A stretch of DNA of 64,000 bases from Shewanella marinintestina. GTDB lineage: Bacteria > Pseudomonadota > Gammaproteobacteria > Enterobacterales > Shewanellaceae. Of this stretch, positions 37,704 through 46,349 are shown piece by piece. The notes beneath the pieces were generated by a model. It saw only the letters and a program-made list of their open reading frames with translations. It had not been told where the DNA came from and ran no database searches. The stretch is taken from positions 208,156 to 272,155 of the forward strand of contig NZ_JAKILC010000007.1 in assembly GCF_023283845.1 (NCBI RefSeq), read 5' to 3'. How positions within the stretch are numbered: the first letter of the stretch is position 1; every line of letters begins with the position of its first letter. A program made the translations under genes and the position numbers.

Positions 37704-38318
37704 ATGACTTTTAGTGCTTGGCTAGGTTTGCTAGCAATTTGTTGTTTAGGCGCAATGTCACCGGGACCGAGTTTAGCCATGGTGGTGAGACACACTCTTG
37801 GTGGTGGCCGCGGTAAGGGCATTATTTGTGCCTGGGCACATTCAATCGGCATTGGCGTTTATGCCTTGCTAACCTTATTGGGTTTAGCGGTATTACTGAA
37901 ACAAGCCCCAATGGTGTTTAACGGCATTGCTATTATTGGTGCACTTTATTTGGCTTATATGGGGGTACAGGCACTACGTTCTAAAGGCGGTATGTCAGAT
38001 AAACTCGCAGCTGGTGAATCAACTGATGCATTAACCGCAGCGCGTGATGGTTTAGCTATTTCGCTATTTAATCCTAAGATCATGCTATTTTTCTTGGCGC
38101 TATTTAGCCAGTTCGTAATGGTGGCAGACAACATGACAGGTAAAGCATTGATTGTGCTGACGCCATTGGTCATTGATGGTTTGTGGTACACATTAATCGC
38201 GCTAATATTATCGCATTCAGCTGTGTTGCCAAAGCTTAGAGAGAAATCTGCTTTAATCGATAAACTGTCGGGTGTGGTGCTGATATTGCTGGCAGTGCGG
38301 GTGATTGTGTCGCTTTAA
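37704..38318 (+). CDS. LysE/RhtB-family amino-acid exporter
   Basis: A 204-residue inner-membrane protein with about six helices. The signature GAMSPGPSLAMVVRHTLGGGRGKGI near the N-terminus (by pattern, residues 16-40) and LFNPKIMLFFLALFSQFV mark the LysE/RhtB translocator family that exports amino acids or their derivatives. Substrate unknown. Its TAA stop (38316-38318) is also the left copy of the apparent target duplication of the MITE-like element that follows. Confidence 0.87.
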   Translation: MTFSAWLGLLAICCLGAMSPGPSLAMVVRHTLGGGRGKGIICAWAHSIGIGVYALLTLLGLAVLLKQAPMVFNGIAIIGALYLAYMGVQALRSKGGMSDKLAAGESTDALTAARDGLAISLFNPKIMLFFLALFSQFVMVADNMTGKALIVLTPLVIDGLWYTLIALILSHSAVLPKLREKSALIDKLSGVVLILLAVRVIVSL

Positions 38319-38645
38319 TACCAATCAGTATAAAGATTTGGTCGCTCAGCGAGAATTTAGCGCTTCTGAGGCAAGGTCATTAAGTGCTCCTGCTTTAATG
38401 ACATTCGCTGCATCCATGCAGCTCGCTGCGAGTGAAGAGCATAGTTGAACTAGGGTTAAGCTCACTCTTTTTTTGTAAAAAATCGCAGCATCAGAATCGC
38501 TAAAACTCGTCATTCTGGAGCGTTTTTGGCTGCCTACTTCTGCGTTGAACAGCCTCACAAGGGAATAACCATTCTTTCATCTATTCGCCTTGAACTAGTT
38601 GCCAAAAAACGCTCTGAGTAGATCAACTTCTTATACTGATTGGTA
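38319..38645. mobile_element. MITE-like element with 15-bp terminal inverted repeats
   Basis: The left end TACCAATCAGTATAA (38319-38333) is repeated perfectly and inverted at the right end, TTATACTGATTGGTA (38631-38645). A TAA is found directly outside both ends (38316-38318 and 38646-38648), consistent with a 3 bp target duplication. The 327 bp interior has no transposase and no credible gene, so it would depend on an enzyme encoded elsewhere. Confidence 0.8.
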
Positions 38646-38669
38646 TAATGTGTGCCAATAGCAACACAT

Positions 38670-38701
38670 AAAAAAACGCCATCATTATGATGGCGTTTTT
38701 A
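38670..38701 (-). terminator. Terminator after the DUF3144 gene
   Basis: AAAAACGCCATCA-TTA-TGATGGCGTTTTT, a perfect stem with A and T tracts, so it could act in both directions. It is 41 bp after the DUF3144 stop. Confidence 0.88.
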
Positions 38702-38741
38702 TTGGATCAGTAATTAACTCAAGTGAATTAGCGACAGATGC

Positions 38742-39068
38742 TTATGAGTTAAATACTTGCACCGCATCATCTTTAGCTGCTTCAGGCTCAGGCTCGCGAG
38801 ACTGCACAGGGTTTTTGATATGGTCTTCAAGGTTATCCGCAAGCATGGCTTTGTATTCATCGGTAAACCATGCAAGAGCATTGTCTTTTTCTGCTGCTAG
38901 ATCAGATGATTTTAAAGAAGCTTCAAATGCGTTGAAGCGAGCAGCTGCGAAACGCATAGCTGTGCCGACTTTACCGACATCTTGTTCTTTACCTGCTAGT
39001 TCGTTTGCCAATGCAATGAATTGATCGGCTAGTTCAAAAATGGTGGTTTCTTTTTTAGCTTCTGACAT
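38742..39068 (-). CDS. DUF3144 family protein
   Basis: A 108-residue, probably helical, soluble protein: FELADQFIALANELAGKEQDVGKVGTAMRFAAARFNAFEA by pattern, ending in an acidic tail. This matches DUF3144, a family of unknown function in gammaproteobacteria. The sequence shows no signal peptide or metal motif. It stands alone, with the prepilin pair upstream on the same strand and a terminator after it. Confidence 0.75.
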   Translation of the reverse strand: MSEAKKETTIFELADQFIALANELAGKEQDVGKVGTAMRFAAARFNAFEASLKSSDLAAEKDNALAWFTDEYKAMLADNLEDHIKNPVQSREPEPEAAKDDAVQVFNS

Positions 39069-39142
39069 CTTGCTTCTGCTCTTGTTTATCTAGGATAGTG
39101 TCTCGATTCTAACTTAAATGAGACATTAATGAATCATTGATA

Positions 39143-39676
39143 TTAACTATTGGGATCTGAATCGGTAATAACGCTACCGTCACGAGAATCGTAATAGATA
39201 GACATGGTTTGCTCTGGTAAGTAGAAGTAGCGGCATTGGTCTGGGCCAATATAAGTGGCAAAGTATTCTGCACCATCAGTATTTGGAGAGCTGGTGACGA
39301 CAGGGGGCTCTTGCATAATCGTGCGCCATACAGACATACAATCAGCAACGTTATTTAACCTTGGGCTCGATTCAAATGGTGGGTAGTTTTGCGCAGGAAA
39401 GCCCCATTGATTAATATCTAGCTGACCGTTACTGCCATCGCCAAATACTTGCAAATTATCAACTGGGCCAGAGCCACCTTTAGACGCCCATTTTACATTT
39501 GCTAAAGTGATGCCACCTTTAAATGCAGCGCCAGTTGCCTCGACTGTTGCGATTTGAGCATCTTGCTTTAGATTGATAAATTTTGGCGTAGCCACAACTG
39601 CTAAGATCCCTAAGACGATGATCACCACGACCATCTCAATTAGGGTAAATCCCAAGCTTGCAGTTTTTGTAGGCAT
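39143..39676 (-). CDS. Type IV prepilin-like protein, copy 1 of a tandem pair
   Basis: A 177-residue prepilin: short leader MPTKTASLG, then FTLIEMVVVIIVLGILAVVATPKF with Glu at +5. The globular part includes GAAFKGGITLANVKWASKGG, NNVADCMSVWRTIMQ and DQCRYFYLPEQ (two cysteines for the usual disulphide) and ends GSVITDSDPNS. It resembles MSHA-type pilins. It is a close paralogue of the next gene upstream (39742-40299), sharing the same order of motifs and the same last residues. No pilus assembly genes accompany it. Confidence 0.82.
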   Translation of the reverse strand: MPTKTASLGFTLIEMVVVIIVLGILAVVATPKFINLKQDAQIATVEATGAAFKGGITLANVKWASKGGSGPVDNLQVFGDGSNGQLDINQWGFPAQNYPPFESSPRLNNVADCMSVWRTIMQEPPVVTSSPNTDGAEYFATYIGPDQCRYFYLPEQTMSIYYDSRDGSVITDSDPNS

Positions 39677-39741
39677 GAATAATTCCTTTATTCTTTCAAT
39701 CTTAATTTTATCGCTAACGAGCGAGCGCTATAGATTCAATA

Positions 39742-40299
39742 TTAGCTGTTAGGATCCGAGTCCACCACAACGCTACCGTGATTAGAGTCGTAAGTTATCG
39801 ATAAATTTGTATTATCTGAGTACTGATAGATACAGACTGCTGGCACACGTCCATCATATAGAGCTTTATAATCGGTTTCATCAGAGGCATTTATATCTGA
39901 TACCGTAGGCTCATCATTTTGCAGTACTATTTTCCATACTGAAATACAATCATCAACATTATCAAGCTGAGGTGAGGCTTCATTATCAGTATAAAAATGC
40001 TGAGCAGGCCAACCATTAGCATTAAAATCAACATGGGTATCATCAGTGTCGCCATATACTGGCAAGTTTTCAGCAGGACCACTCCCCACTTTTACAGCCC
40101 ATACCGAGCGCGCTAAGTTAATGCCTGATTTAAAAGCTCCACCAGTGTTTTTAACTTGTGCAACTTGTGCATCTTCAGATAGGTTGAGAAATTTAGGTGC
40201 AGCAACAGCCGCCAAAATGCCCAAAATAATGATCACCACAACCAGTTCAATAAGCGTAAAACCTAACTGTTGTTTTGTTAATGGACCTAAACCTTGCAT
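39742..40299 (-). CDS. Type IV prepilin-like protein, copy 2 of a tandem pair
   Basis: A 185-residue prepilin from ATG 40299 (leader MQGLGPLTKQQLG, then FTLIELVVVIIILGILAAVAAPKF). An upstream TTG at 40359 would give an implausibly long leader. The domain repeats the layout of its neighbour: GGAFKSGINLARSVWAVKVG, NVDDCISVWKIVLQ, VCIYQYSDN and final GSVVVDSDPNS. The two genes are 65 bp apart on the same strand and are evidently a duplication. Pili or secretion pseudopili are the expected setting. Confidence 0.82.
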   Translation of the reverse strand: MQGLGPLTKQQLGFTLIELVVVIIILGILAAVAAPKFLNLSEDAQVAQVKNTGGAFKSGINLARSVWAVKVGSGPAENLPVYGDTDDTHVDFNANGWPAQHFYTDNEASPQLDNVDDCISVWKIVLQNDEPTVSDINASDETDYKALYDGRVPAVCIYQYSDNTNLSITYDSNHGSVVVDSDPNS

Positions 40300-40551
40300 T
40301 ATAAAATCATCAATTCGTAATAAGGTGGCTATATTAACACTGACAAGTTTTAATACCAATGATCAAAGGTTGGTTACTTGATTGCTTGTTGGGTATTAAA
40401 GTTTGCAGTTTGTTGTATTGGTTGGTGTTGTTTATGCGTTTATTCCGTCTGTTTGGTTGTCTGTTTTGCCGGCTAATTACAGGAAGGTGAGCTTGTTTAC
40501 ATGGTAAACTTGGCTTTCTTCAGCTTTACAGGTTTTATTTAGAGGTTAATG

Positions 40552-41220
40552 ATGGCAGTTAATAGTAGTTGGTCGACTTTTATTAAAGAGCAACAGCAGC
40601 AAGAATATTTTAAGTCCTTACAGCTATTTGTTGATGCAGAACGGGCATCGGGTAAAGTCATTTTTCCGCCTGAAAATGAAGTGTTTGCTGCTTTTGATGC
40701 TACGCCTCTTGATAAGGTGCGAGTAGTACTCATTGGCCAAGATCCTTACCATGGCCCCAACCAAGCTCATGGATTGTGTTTTTCGGTTAAACACGGCGTA
40801 AAAACGCCGCCCTCTTTGGTCAATATGTACAAAGAGTTGGCTACCGATATTGATGGCTTTATGGTTCCAGAACACGGCAACTTAAGCGCTTGGGCTGAGC
40901 AAGGAATATTAATGTTAAATACCGTATTAACGGTTGAGCAAGCCAAGGCGCATTCCCATGCTAAATCAGGTTGGGAAACTTTTACCGCCAACGCATTAAC
41001 CCTGCTTAATCAGCAGCCCCAGCCGATTATTTTTGTGTTGTGGGGGGCTCATGCGATTAAAAAAGGTAAGGGGATTGATGCGCCGCAGCATGAGGTTCTT
41101 AGCGGGCCACATCCATCGCCATTATCAGCTTATCGTGGTTTTTTTGGTTGTCAGCATTTCTCTAAAGTTAATCAGCTTTTACAAGCTCGAGGTGAAGCCC
41201 CAATCAACTGGCAGGTATAA
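40552..41220 (+). CDS. ung: Uracil-DNA glycosylase
   Basis: A 222-residue family-1 UDG. The catalytic water-activating motif is [18 protein letters not shown] (Asp and Tyr conserved), the uracil-binding stretch [14 protein letters not shown] is [17 protein letters not shown], and the DNA-minor-groove loop is [17 protein letters not shown]. It removes uracil from DNA in base-excision repair. ATG 40552 is favoured because AGAGG lies six bases upstream; ATG 40549 is adjacent. The 3' end overlaps the convergent cyclo-ligase gene by 17 bp. Confidence 0.95.
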   Translation: MAVNSSWSTFIKEQQQQEYFKSLQLFVDAERASGKVIFPPENEVFAAFDATPLDKVRVVLIGQDPYHGPNQAHGLCFSVKHGVKTPPSLVNMYKELATDIDGFMVPEHGNLSAWAEQGILMLNTVLTVEQAKAHSHAKSGWETFTANALTLLNQQPQPIIFVLWGAHAIKKGKGIDAPQHEVLSGPHPSPLSAYRGFFGCQHFSKVNQLLQARGEAPINWQV

Positions 41221-41836
41221 CTTTATCTGAATATTGATACACTGCACTTGGAGTAATAATCATAGGTAACGGCACATCCCAATGCTGGCAGGGCAGGCTA
41301 TCGACTTGCTGACAGTCGTGGGCATAACCTATCGGTAAAGGTTTACCGATACTTTGCCAGTTAGCGAGGGTTCTGTCGTAGTAGCCACCGCCCATCCCCA
41401 TGCGGTTACCGTGCTTGTCAAAGGCGACCAATGGTGTGATCACTACATCTAGTTGATGAGTAAGCATCATCTGCGTGATATCTAACTTTGGTTCCCAAAT
41501 ACCTAAACTGTTTTGCTCTAATACACTATCAGCTTGATAGCGTAGGAAGAGTAAATTGCCCGCACTAAAGGGGTGTAATCGTGGCAGGTATACCGCAATA
41601 TTATGCTGCCAAAGCATCTCTATTAATGGCTTGGTATCAAGCTCTCCATCATTGGTAAGATAAAGTGCTACACGGCGAGCGTTAAGTTTGAGTATGGTCG
41701 ATAAAGAGGTATCTGTGGCCTGCTTTGAATCTGCAAATTGCTGCTCGGCCGACAAACTTTGGCGCGCGAGACGAATCGTGGCGCGGATCTGCTTGCGATT
41801 TGCAGGGGTAATACTGTTGTGCGTTTTTGCTGGCAT
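41204..41836 (-). CDS. ygfA: 5-formyltetrahydrofolate cyclo-ligase
   Basis: A 210-residue ATP-dependent enzyme that converts 5-formyl-THF to 5,10-methenyl-THF. Motifs include the N-terminal [36 protein letters not shown] and the nucleotide-binding [18 protein letters not shown]. In many gammaproteobacteria this gene (ygfA/fau) follows 6S RNA directly, as part of the 6S processing transcript. Here almost 12 kb separates them although the orientation is kept. Its last 17 bp overlap ung. Confidence 0.93.
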   Translation of the reverse strand: MPAKTHNSITPANRKQIRATIRLARQSLSAEQQFADSKQATDTSLSTILKLNARRVALYLTNDGELDTKPLIEMLWQHNIAVYLPRLHPFSAGNLLFLRYQADSVLEQNSLGIWEPKLDITQMMLTHQLDVVITPLVAFDKHGNRMGMGGGYYDRTLANWQSIGKPLPIGYAHDCQQVDSLPCQHWDVPLPMIITPSAVYQYSDKVIPAS

Positions 41837-41897
41837 TTAAGACGACTCCTTTTGATAAATAGTCTAACTTTCAGAGTGGTTAAAAGCTACCGGTACA

Positions 41898-41936
41898 AAA
41901 ATGCCGCTTAGTGCTAAAGAACCAAGCGGCATCGAT
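41898..41936 (-). terminator. Terminator of the three-gene envelope operon
   Basis: On the reverse strand ATGCCGCTTGGT and ACTAAGCGGCAT pair around an 8-base loop and are followed by TTTTTG. It lies 28 bp after the last operon gene (stop at 41964). Confidence 0.88.
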
Positions 41937-41963
41937 TAAACTATTTCTCGTGACGAAGTAGCT

Positions 41964-43856
41964 TTAACGCTCCATATTCATCGACTTAAGCAGTACTGGA
42001 CTGTTGTAGTCGGCCACGGCTGTTTTGGCATTTAACCAAAAACGTCGACGAGTTAAGAAGTAGCTACACAATATAGTCAATAAACCCAGTTCAATTAAGT
42101 TATGGCTCATAAACATTAATGCTGGCTCAATAATTTGGCCGATACCTCTAACGTACTTCACTTCAGCCGGCACTATGCCAAGTGCACCGTTGAGCATAGC
42201 GATACCAAATTGAAGGGCGACGTATAATGCTGCAGCAACAATTAAACCAATAGGCTTTAGGTACCATTTGCTCGGCCAGCTGAAGCCAATAACTAATAAA
42301 TAAAGCCCTACAAATAAGGCGCCACCAGCTAATGCATTTACGAGAGCGGGCGTATACTGAAACGCTGTTAGGGTATTATAAAACAAGCTCAGGCCAATGT
42401 GAGGCAGCAACAGAGTAATACCTAATGCCAGAGCATAAGTTTTAGCTTTACCAATGTTCTTCCAATAACAGCGTTTTATCAGCTGGTAACTTGCGATAAA
42501 CAGACCTATGACAAAGGCATAGTTGGCTAATGGGTGGACTCCAAACAGGGCAAAGTCACCCTTTAATAGTGCGACAATCCACTGTGGGTATTGCATTAAG
42601 CCTACACGGTCCTGAGTTTGCTCTGCAAACTGTGGAAACAGTAGCGCTATTAGTATACCTAAGGTAAAGAATAGGTAGGCATATTTAACTACAGCGCCTA
42701 ACATCCTAGGGACAATGCCTTTTACGCTTTGTTTCTTAAGCTGGGTCACCAAAGTCTTATAGTTGGTTACTACGGCATCTTTGATATCTGTCGATACCCA
42801 ATTCTCCTCTAATAACCCAATTTTGCTGCTCGTCGTATCGGCTTCTACGATATTTTTAATCGCAGGCGTGGCAAGGGCAATGGTGTCGTCTTTTTTATCT
42901 CCCGCGCCCATCTTTTGGGCGACTTTCCACACTGCTGGATCATAAACACCACCGGCGTCATGAGTTTTATTTTGTTTACCGGCAAAACACATTTTAGTGT
43001 CGACTTTGTCGATAGTTGCCGTGAATTGCAGTGTTGGCAAAATAGCACTAAAGGCATACACAAAGGTACAACCATCAAGGTCGCCTTCAACATCTACTTC
43101 GGTAATATCGTTAAAGCCGTGGATTACGTTAAGGCCGGTACGTTTGATAAAATCGCCAGTCCATTCATGGTAATCGCTACTGGTATGCTTCCATCTAGTG
43201 CTGCGCTTGGCTTCGCCATCGATAGTGTAGCTGTAATATAAGTAACCGCTGCCATCACAGGTACGGCAGGTGACGTCACCGCTACCATTACAAGTTGAAC
43301 AGGTTTGTTTACCGCTGCCCCAACATGATGAGCAAGACTCTGTAGTGTAAACCGTACGTTGGTTGTAGCTGTCGTACTTACTCACACTGACACGGCCGCT
43401 ACCACTACAAGAATAACAGCTACTTTTTCCTCGGCCATTACAGCTGCTGCAACTTACACAACCAGAGCCTCGGCAATTGCTACAAATGTCTTGACCTACA
43501 TAGGTATTAGGAGCTGAGTTTAAGCCAGTATTTTTGATTAAAAAGTTTTTGCTAATATCCGGCCCAAGGATCTTGATAAAGCGTTCGTTAAACAGTGGGT
43601 CTCGGCCACTGACATACTCTTTAGCTGCTTGGTTTGCTTCATGGCTTGCATCTGACGATGTACCACAGCTAATACCTGCAGGACGTCGTCCCCCATGGCT
43701 ATGGGAGTTGACGCCAATTTCAATTCGCCAGCCAAAGGTAAAGTTAAGTTGAGGCTGTTTAGCTTGCTCATCGCTTAATACAACGGGTACATCTACACCG
43801 GTGAGTTCTTCACCGTTAGTTCTAATAAAGTCTTGAAATTGCTGTAATTGGCTCAC
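41964..43856 (-). CDS. Membrane protein with DnaJ-type zinc-finger repeats, unknown function
   Basis: A 630-residue protein I do not recognise as a named family. The N-terminal soluble part (about 1-120) is followed by a Cys-rich module at about 125-215 containing several CxxCxGxG-like repeats (CSNCRGSG, CSSCNGRG, CYSCSGSG, CSSCWGSG, CSTCNGSG, CRTCDGSG), the zinc-binding unit of DnaJ. No J domain or HPD motif is present. A mixed alpha/beta region follows (to about 375). The last third has about six membrane helices (about 385-610). It is third in the operon with the PEGA protein and GDPD-like lipoprotein, 24 bp after the former. A role in protein folding or redox at the envelope would be speculation. 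Confidence 0.78.
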   Translation of the reverse strand: MSQLQQFQDFIRTNGEELTGVDVPVVLSDEQAKQPQLNFTFGWRIEIGVNSHSHGGRRPAGISCGTSSDASHEANQAAKEYVSGRDPLFNERFIKILGPDISKNFLIKNTGLNSAPNTYVGQDICSNCRGSGCVSCSSCNGRGKSSCYSCSGSGRVSVSKYDSYNQRTVYTTESCSSCWGSGKQTCSTCNGSGDVTCRTCDGSGYLYYSYTIDGEAKRSTRWKHTSSDYHEWTGDFIKRTGLNVIHGFNDITEVDVEGDLDGCTFVYAFSAILPTLQFTATIDKVDTKMCFAGKQNKTHDAGGVYDPAVWKVAQKMGAGDKKDDTIALATPAIKNIVEADTTSSKIGLLEENWVSTDIKDAVVTNYKTLVTQLKKQSVKGIVPRMLGAVVKYAYLFFTLGILIALLFPQFAEQTQDRVGLMQYPQWIVALLKGDFALFGVHPLANYAFVIGLFIASYQLIKRCYWKNIGKAKTYALALGITLLLPHIGLSLFYNTLTAFQYTPALVNALAGGALFVGLYLLVIGFSWPSKWYLKPIGLIVAAALYVALQFGIAMLNGALGIVPAEVKYVRGIGQIIEPALMFMSHNLIELGLLTILCSYFLTRRRFWLNAKTAVADYNSPVLLKSMNMER

Positions 43857-43880
43857 GGCATACTTCCTATTTAATACTGG

Positions 43881-46349
43881 TTATAGCTTAATGGTAAATT
43901 GAGTTTTATCGGCTTTTAAATACACCCATTGACGCACATCTTGATGACCCGGAGCACTCACCTTAATATCGTAACCACCAGGTGGCAGTAGCATCCCCGG
44001 TTGATATCTTGGTTTAATATTCATCACAGAAACTCTAGCTCCATCAACGTTAGTATTTACCGTTAAAGGCAGTTTCAACGTTGGCTTAGCTGTGCTCTTT
44101 TTAGCGCTGTGGTCACTTGAGTCGTGCTCTGGCAGCATGGCTAAATCAAATTGGTTAAGTGGTTCGCTAATCGCATTGAAGCCTTTGGTAATGCTAAAGG
44201 TATTGTCAATTGTTGAGCCAATAGGCTGCACCAATGGCTGGGTAACCAACAGCCACTTGAGCGCAAAAGAAATACTGGCCGAATCATTCTTCTCCATCTG
44301 CTCGAAGAAGTAGTTCATCGCCGAGTCTTCCATGGTGTACTCATTGCCGCCAATCGACATAGGCACGACAAAAATTGACGCTAAAATGGTCATGGTAATT
44401 GCAGGCTTAACGTAAGGTTTTGTGCTCTTTTCTGTTGTCGGTTTAGCTTGCTTAGCTTGTACCAACTCAACGAGTTTCATTGGTAGCTTAAGCACTGTTA
44501 GCAGCACTAACGCTAAACTAATCGACATCGAAATAGGTGGAATAATGGTGGCACGTAGCGCCGATTTACCGGTGGCTTCAAATATACCACCATCGGCAAA
44601 CTCAGCTTTTTGAGCTTCTAGTACATTAAGGTATTCAGTGGTTTTGCGCTGAATATTAGGCTCGATGATTTGCTGCTTAAACTGACGATTATTCCAGTCG
44701 GCTAAGGTAGGGTTAACGTATAGGTCACCCATACGTTTGGCAATACGCTGCTGAATATCGCTGTGGCGTTGGAATGCTTTCCAGCTAAGGTTAGGCGGCA
44801 TATCAGTGTTTTTAGCACGCATATTTTTGCGCCATTCAATATCGGCTTGTTGGCGAACTTTGCTTGCCACGGCTTTATCGAATGTTCGGCGATCAGTAAT
44901 AGACCAAGCAGTTGGTAGACTTAGCCCTTTCTGTTTAAGCTTTTTGTTTACCTTAAGGCTAGTGAGTTCATGTACTCTGAAGGTATGCAAAGAGTTGATG
45001 CCTAATGGATAGCCTCCTGATTCTTTAATAAAGTCAGGCTCCATTTTTACCATCAGTACATTCTTATAGTGATTCACATCATTGGTATACACCATGCGGT
45101 GATCTTTTAAACCTGCATCGCCACCAGTAGCCGCATCAACCGCTTGCATAGCGGTGAATAGACCAAATGTCATGACACCAGCAATGATTGAGTTGCCAAC
45201 ATTTTCAGAGGTAGAGATCTCTTCACGGATCAGCCAGTCATCAGGCGGTATATACGGAATGCTGTATTTCTTTATCTCGCGGTCATAACCATCTTGTAAG
45301 CGCTCAAAACAGCGGTTACGACTGTTACCTTTTTTCTTATCAGCACATTTATTACGACGCTCAAAATAGTCATGGATCTTAGGGGCTATTTTTTGTGCTC
45401 GAGATTCCACCCTAGCTTCATAAGCGGTAACGCCTTTTTGATACTTTTCCCAGCCCTGTTTTACTTGGTTTTGGGTATCTAACCAATACTCATCAGAGCG
45501 GTCAGGTGCACTGGCTAAAGCGCGATTATATTTGGCAGAACCATCGGCGTATTCTTGATATTTGCCTCTCAACGTTTGACGGAATTCATCATAATCTTGG
45601 TAATGGCTATCAAAGCGAGACATGGCTTTATCACGGACAAACTTTTCCATGATCATGCGCTTTTTCTGCGATAGATCATCGACCAGTTTATCGTCGGCAT
45701 ACACTAAACCACCAAATACTGATAAGAAGGTCTTTTCTGTGCCGCTATGGGCTTGGTCTGGGTTGTAATTAATACCTTCAAATTGAATCGACTTTTCGAT
45801 TAACGCGCTACGTAGGACTTGTGACAAATACGCTTGCTGACGCTCTTCAGGTGTCGAAGCATCAATAATAAAGTGGTCCACTAACCATTTTTGGCCAAAA
45901 AATACCGTAGGCCAAACAAGCACGGCAATCAAACAAAAATAGCCAAGCGCACGGCCAACTCTAGCTACGCGTTTGCCGCTAAGTAGCATATCCGCTAGTA
46001 GTAAAGTCACGCCAATACCACTAATGGTTCGGCCAAATAACTCAACTGCGCGCAGATCATCATGGCTAGAGTTACGACCTCCGGCCACATCGGTTAATGC
46101 AGCATTAAATACCGCTTCAGGGAACAGATAAATAACCGAGCAGATGAACATGGTCATCATCCACCAAAATGGCTTACCGACACTAGCGATCTGCTGCTCT
46201 ATTTTTTGCTGCTTTTGTTGTTTAGCTGCAGTTGATTGCTGCTTTTTTTGCACCTTCTGTAGCTCTTTTTCTGCAGCCGCCATTTTAATTTGAGTCGGCG
46301 CAGAGTTAAGTAAGTCAGTGGCAAATGGGCTGTTTTTTTTATCAGTCAT
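43881..46349 (-). CDS. Large membrane protein with C-terminal PEGA domain, unknown function
   Basis: An 822-residue protein. The N-terminus (about 25-56) is a Gln/Lys-rich coiled coil. Three membrane helices follow (about 61-82, 108-124, 134-152), a long hydrophilic helical region (about 155-600), then further hydrophobic segments (about 610-635 and 660-680). The last 65 residues form a PEGA domain: VNTNVDGARVSVMNIKP, PGMLLPPGGYDIKVSAPGHQD and VYLKADKTQFTIKL. PEGA domains are beta-sandwich modules, often at the cell surface. Its start overlaps the upstream lipoprotein gene by 8 bp. I find no enzymatic motif and no named full-length family. Confidence 0.78.
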   Translation of the reverse strand: MTDKKNSPFATDLLNSAPTQIKMAAAEKELQKVQKKQQSTAAKQQKQQKIEQQIASVGKPFWWMMTMFICSVIYLFPEAVFNAALTDVAGGRNSSHDDLRAVELFGRTISGIGVTLLLADMLLSGKRVARVGRALGYFCLIAVLVWPTVFFGQKWLVDHFIIDASTPEERQQAYLSQVLRSALIEKSIQFEGINYNPDQAHSGTEKTFLSVFGGLVYADDKLVDDLSQKKRMIMEKFVRDKAMSRFDSHYQDYDEFRQTLRGKYQEYADGSAKYNRALASAPDRSDEYWLDTQNQVKQGWEKYQKGVTAYEARVESRAQKIAPKIHDYFERRNKCADKKKGNSRNRCFERLQDGYDREIKKYSIPYIPPDDWLIREEISTSENVGNSIIAGVMTFGLFTAMQAVDAATGGDAGLKDHRMVYTNDVNHYKNVLMVKMEPDFIKESGGYPLGINSLHTFRVHELTSLKVNKKLKQKGLSLPTAWSITDRRTFDKAVASKVRQQADIEWRKNMRAKNTDMPPNLSWKAFQRHSDIQQRIAKRMGDLYVNPTLADWNNRQFKQQIIEPNIQRKTTEYLNVLEAQKAEFADGGIFEATGKSALRATIIPPISMSISLALVLLTVLKLPMKLVELVQAKQAKPTTEKSTKPYVKPAITMTILASIFVVPMSIGGNEYTMEDSAMNYFFEQMEKNDSASISFALKWLLVTQPLVQPIGSTIDNTFSITKGFNAISEPLNQFDLAMLPEHDSSDHSAKKSTAKPTLKLPLTVNTNVDGARVSVMNIKPRYQPGMLLPPGGYDIKVSAPGHQDVRQWVYLKADKTQFTIKL

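Noticed and set aside
40353..40430. Possible second MITE end near TAATACCAATGATC
   Set aside because: Only about 9 bases match the MITE end and there is no partner repeat.
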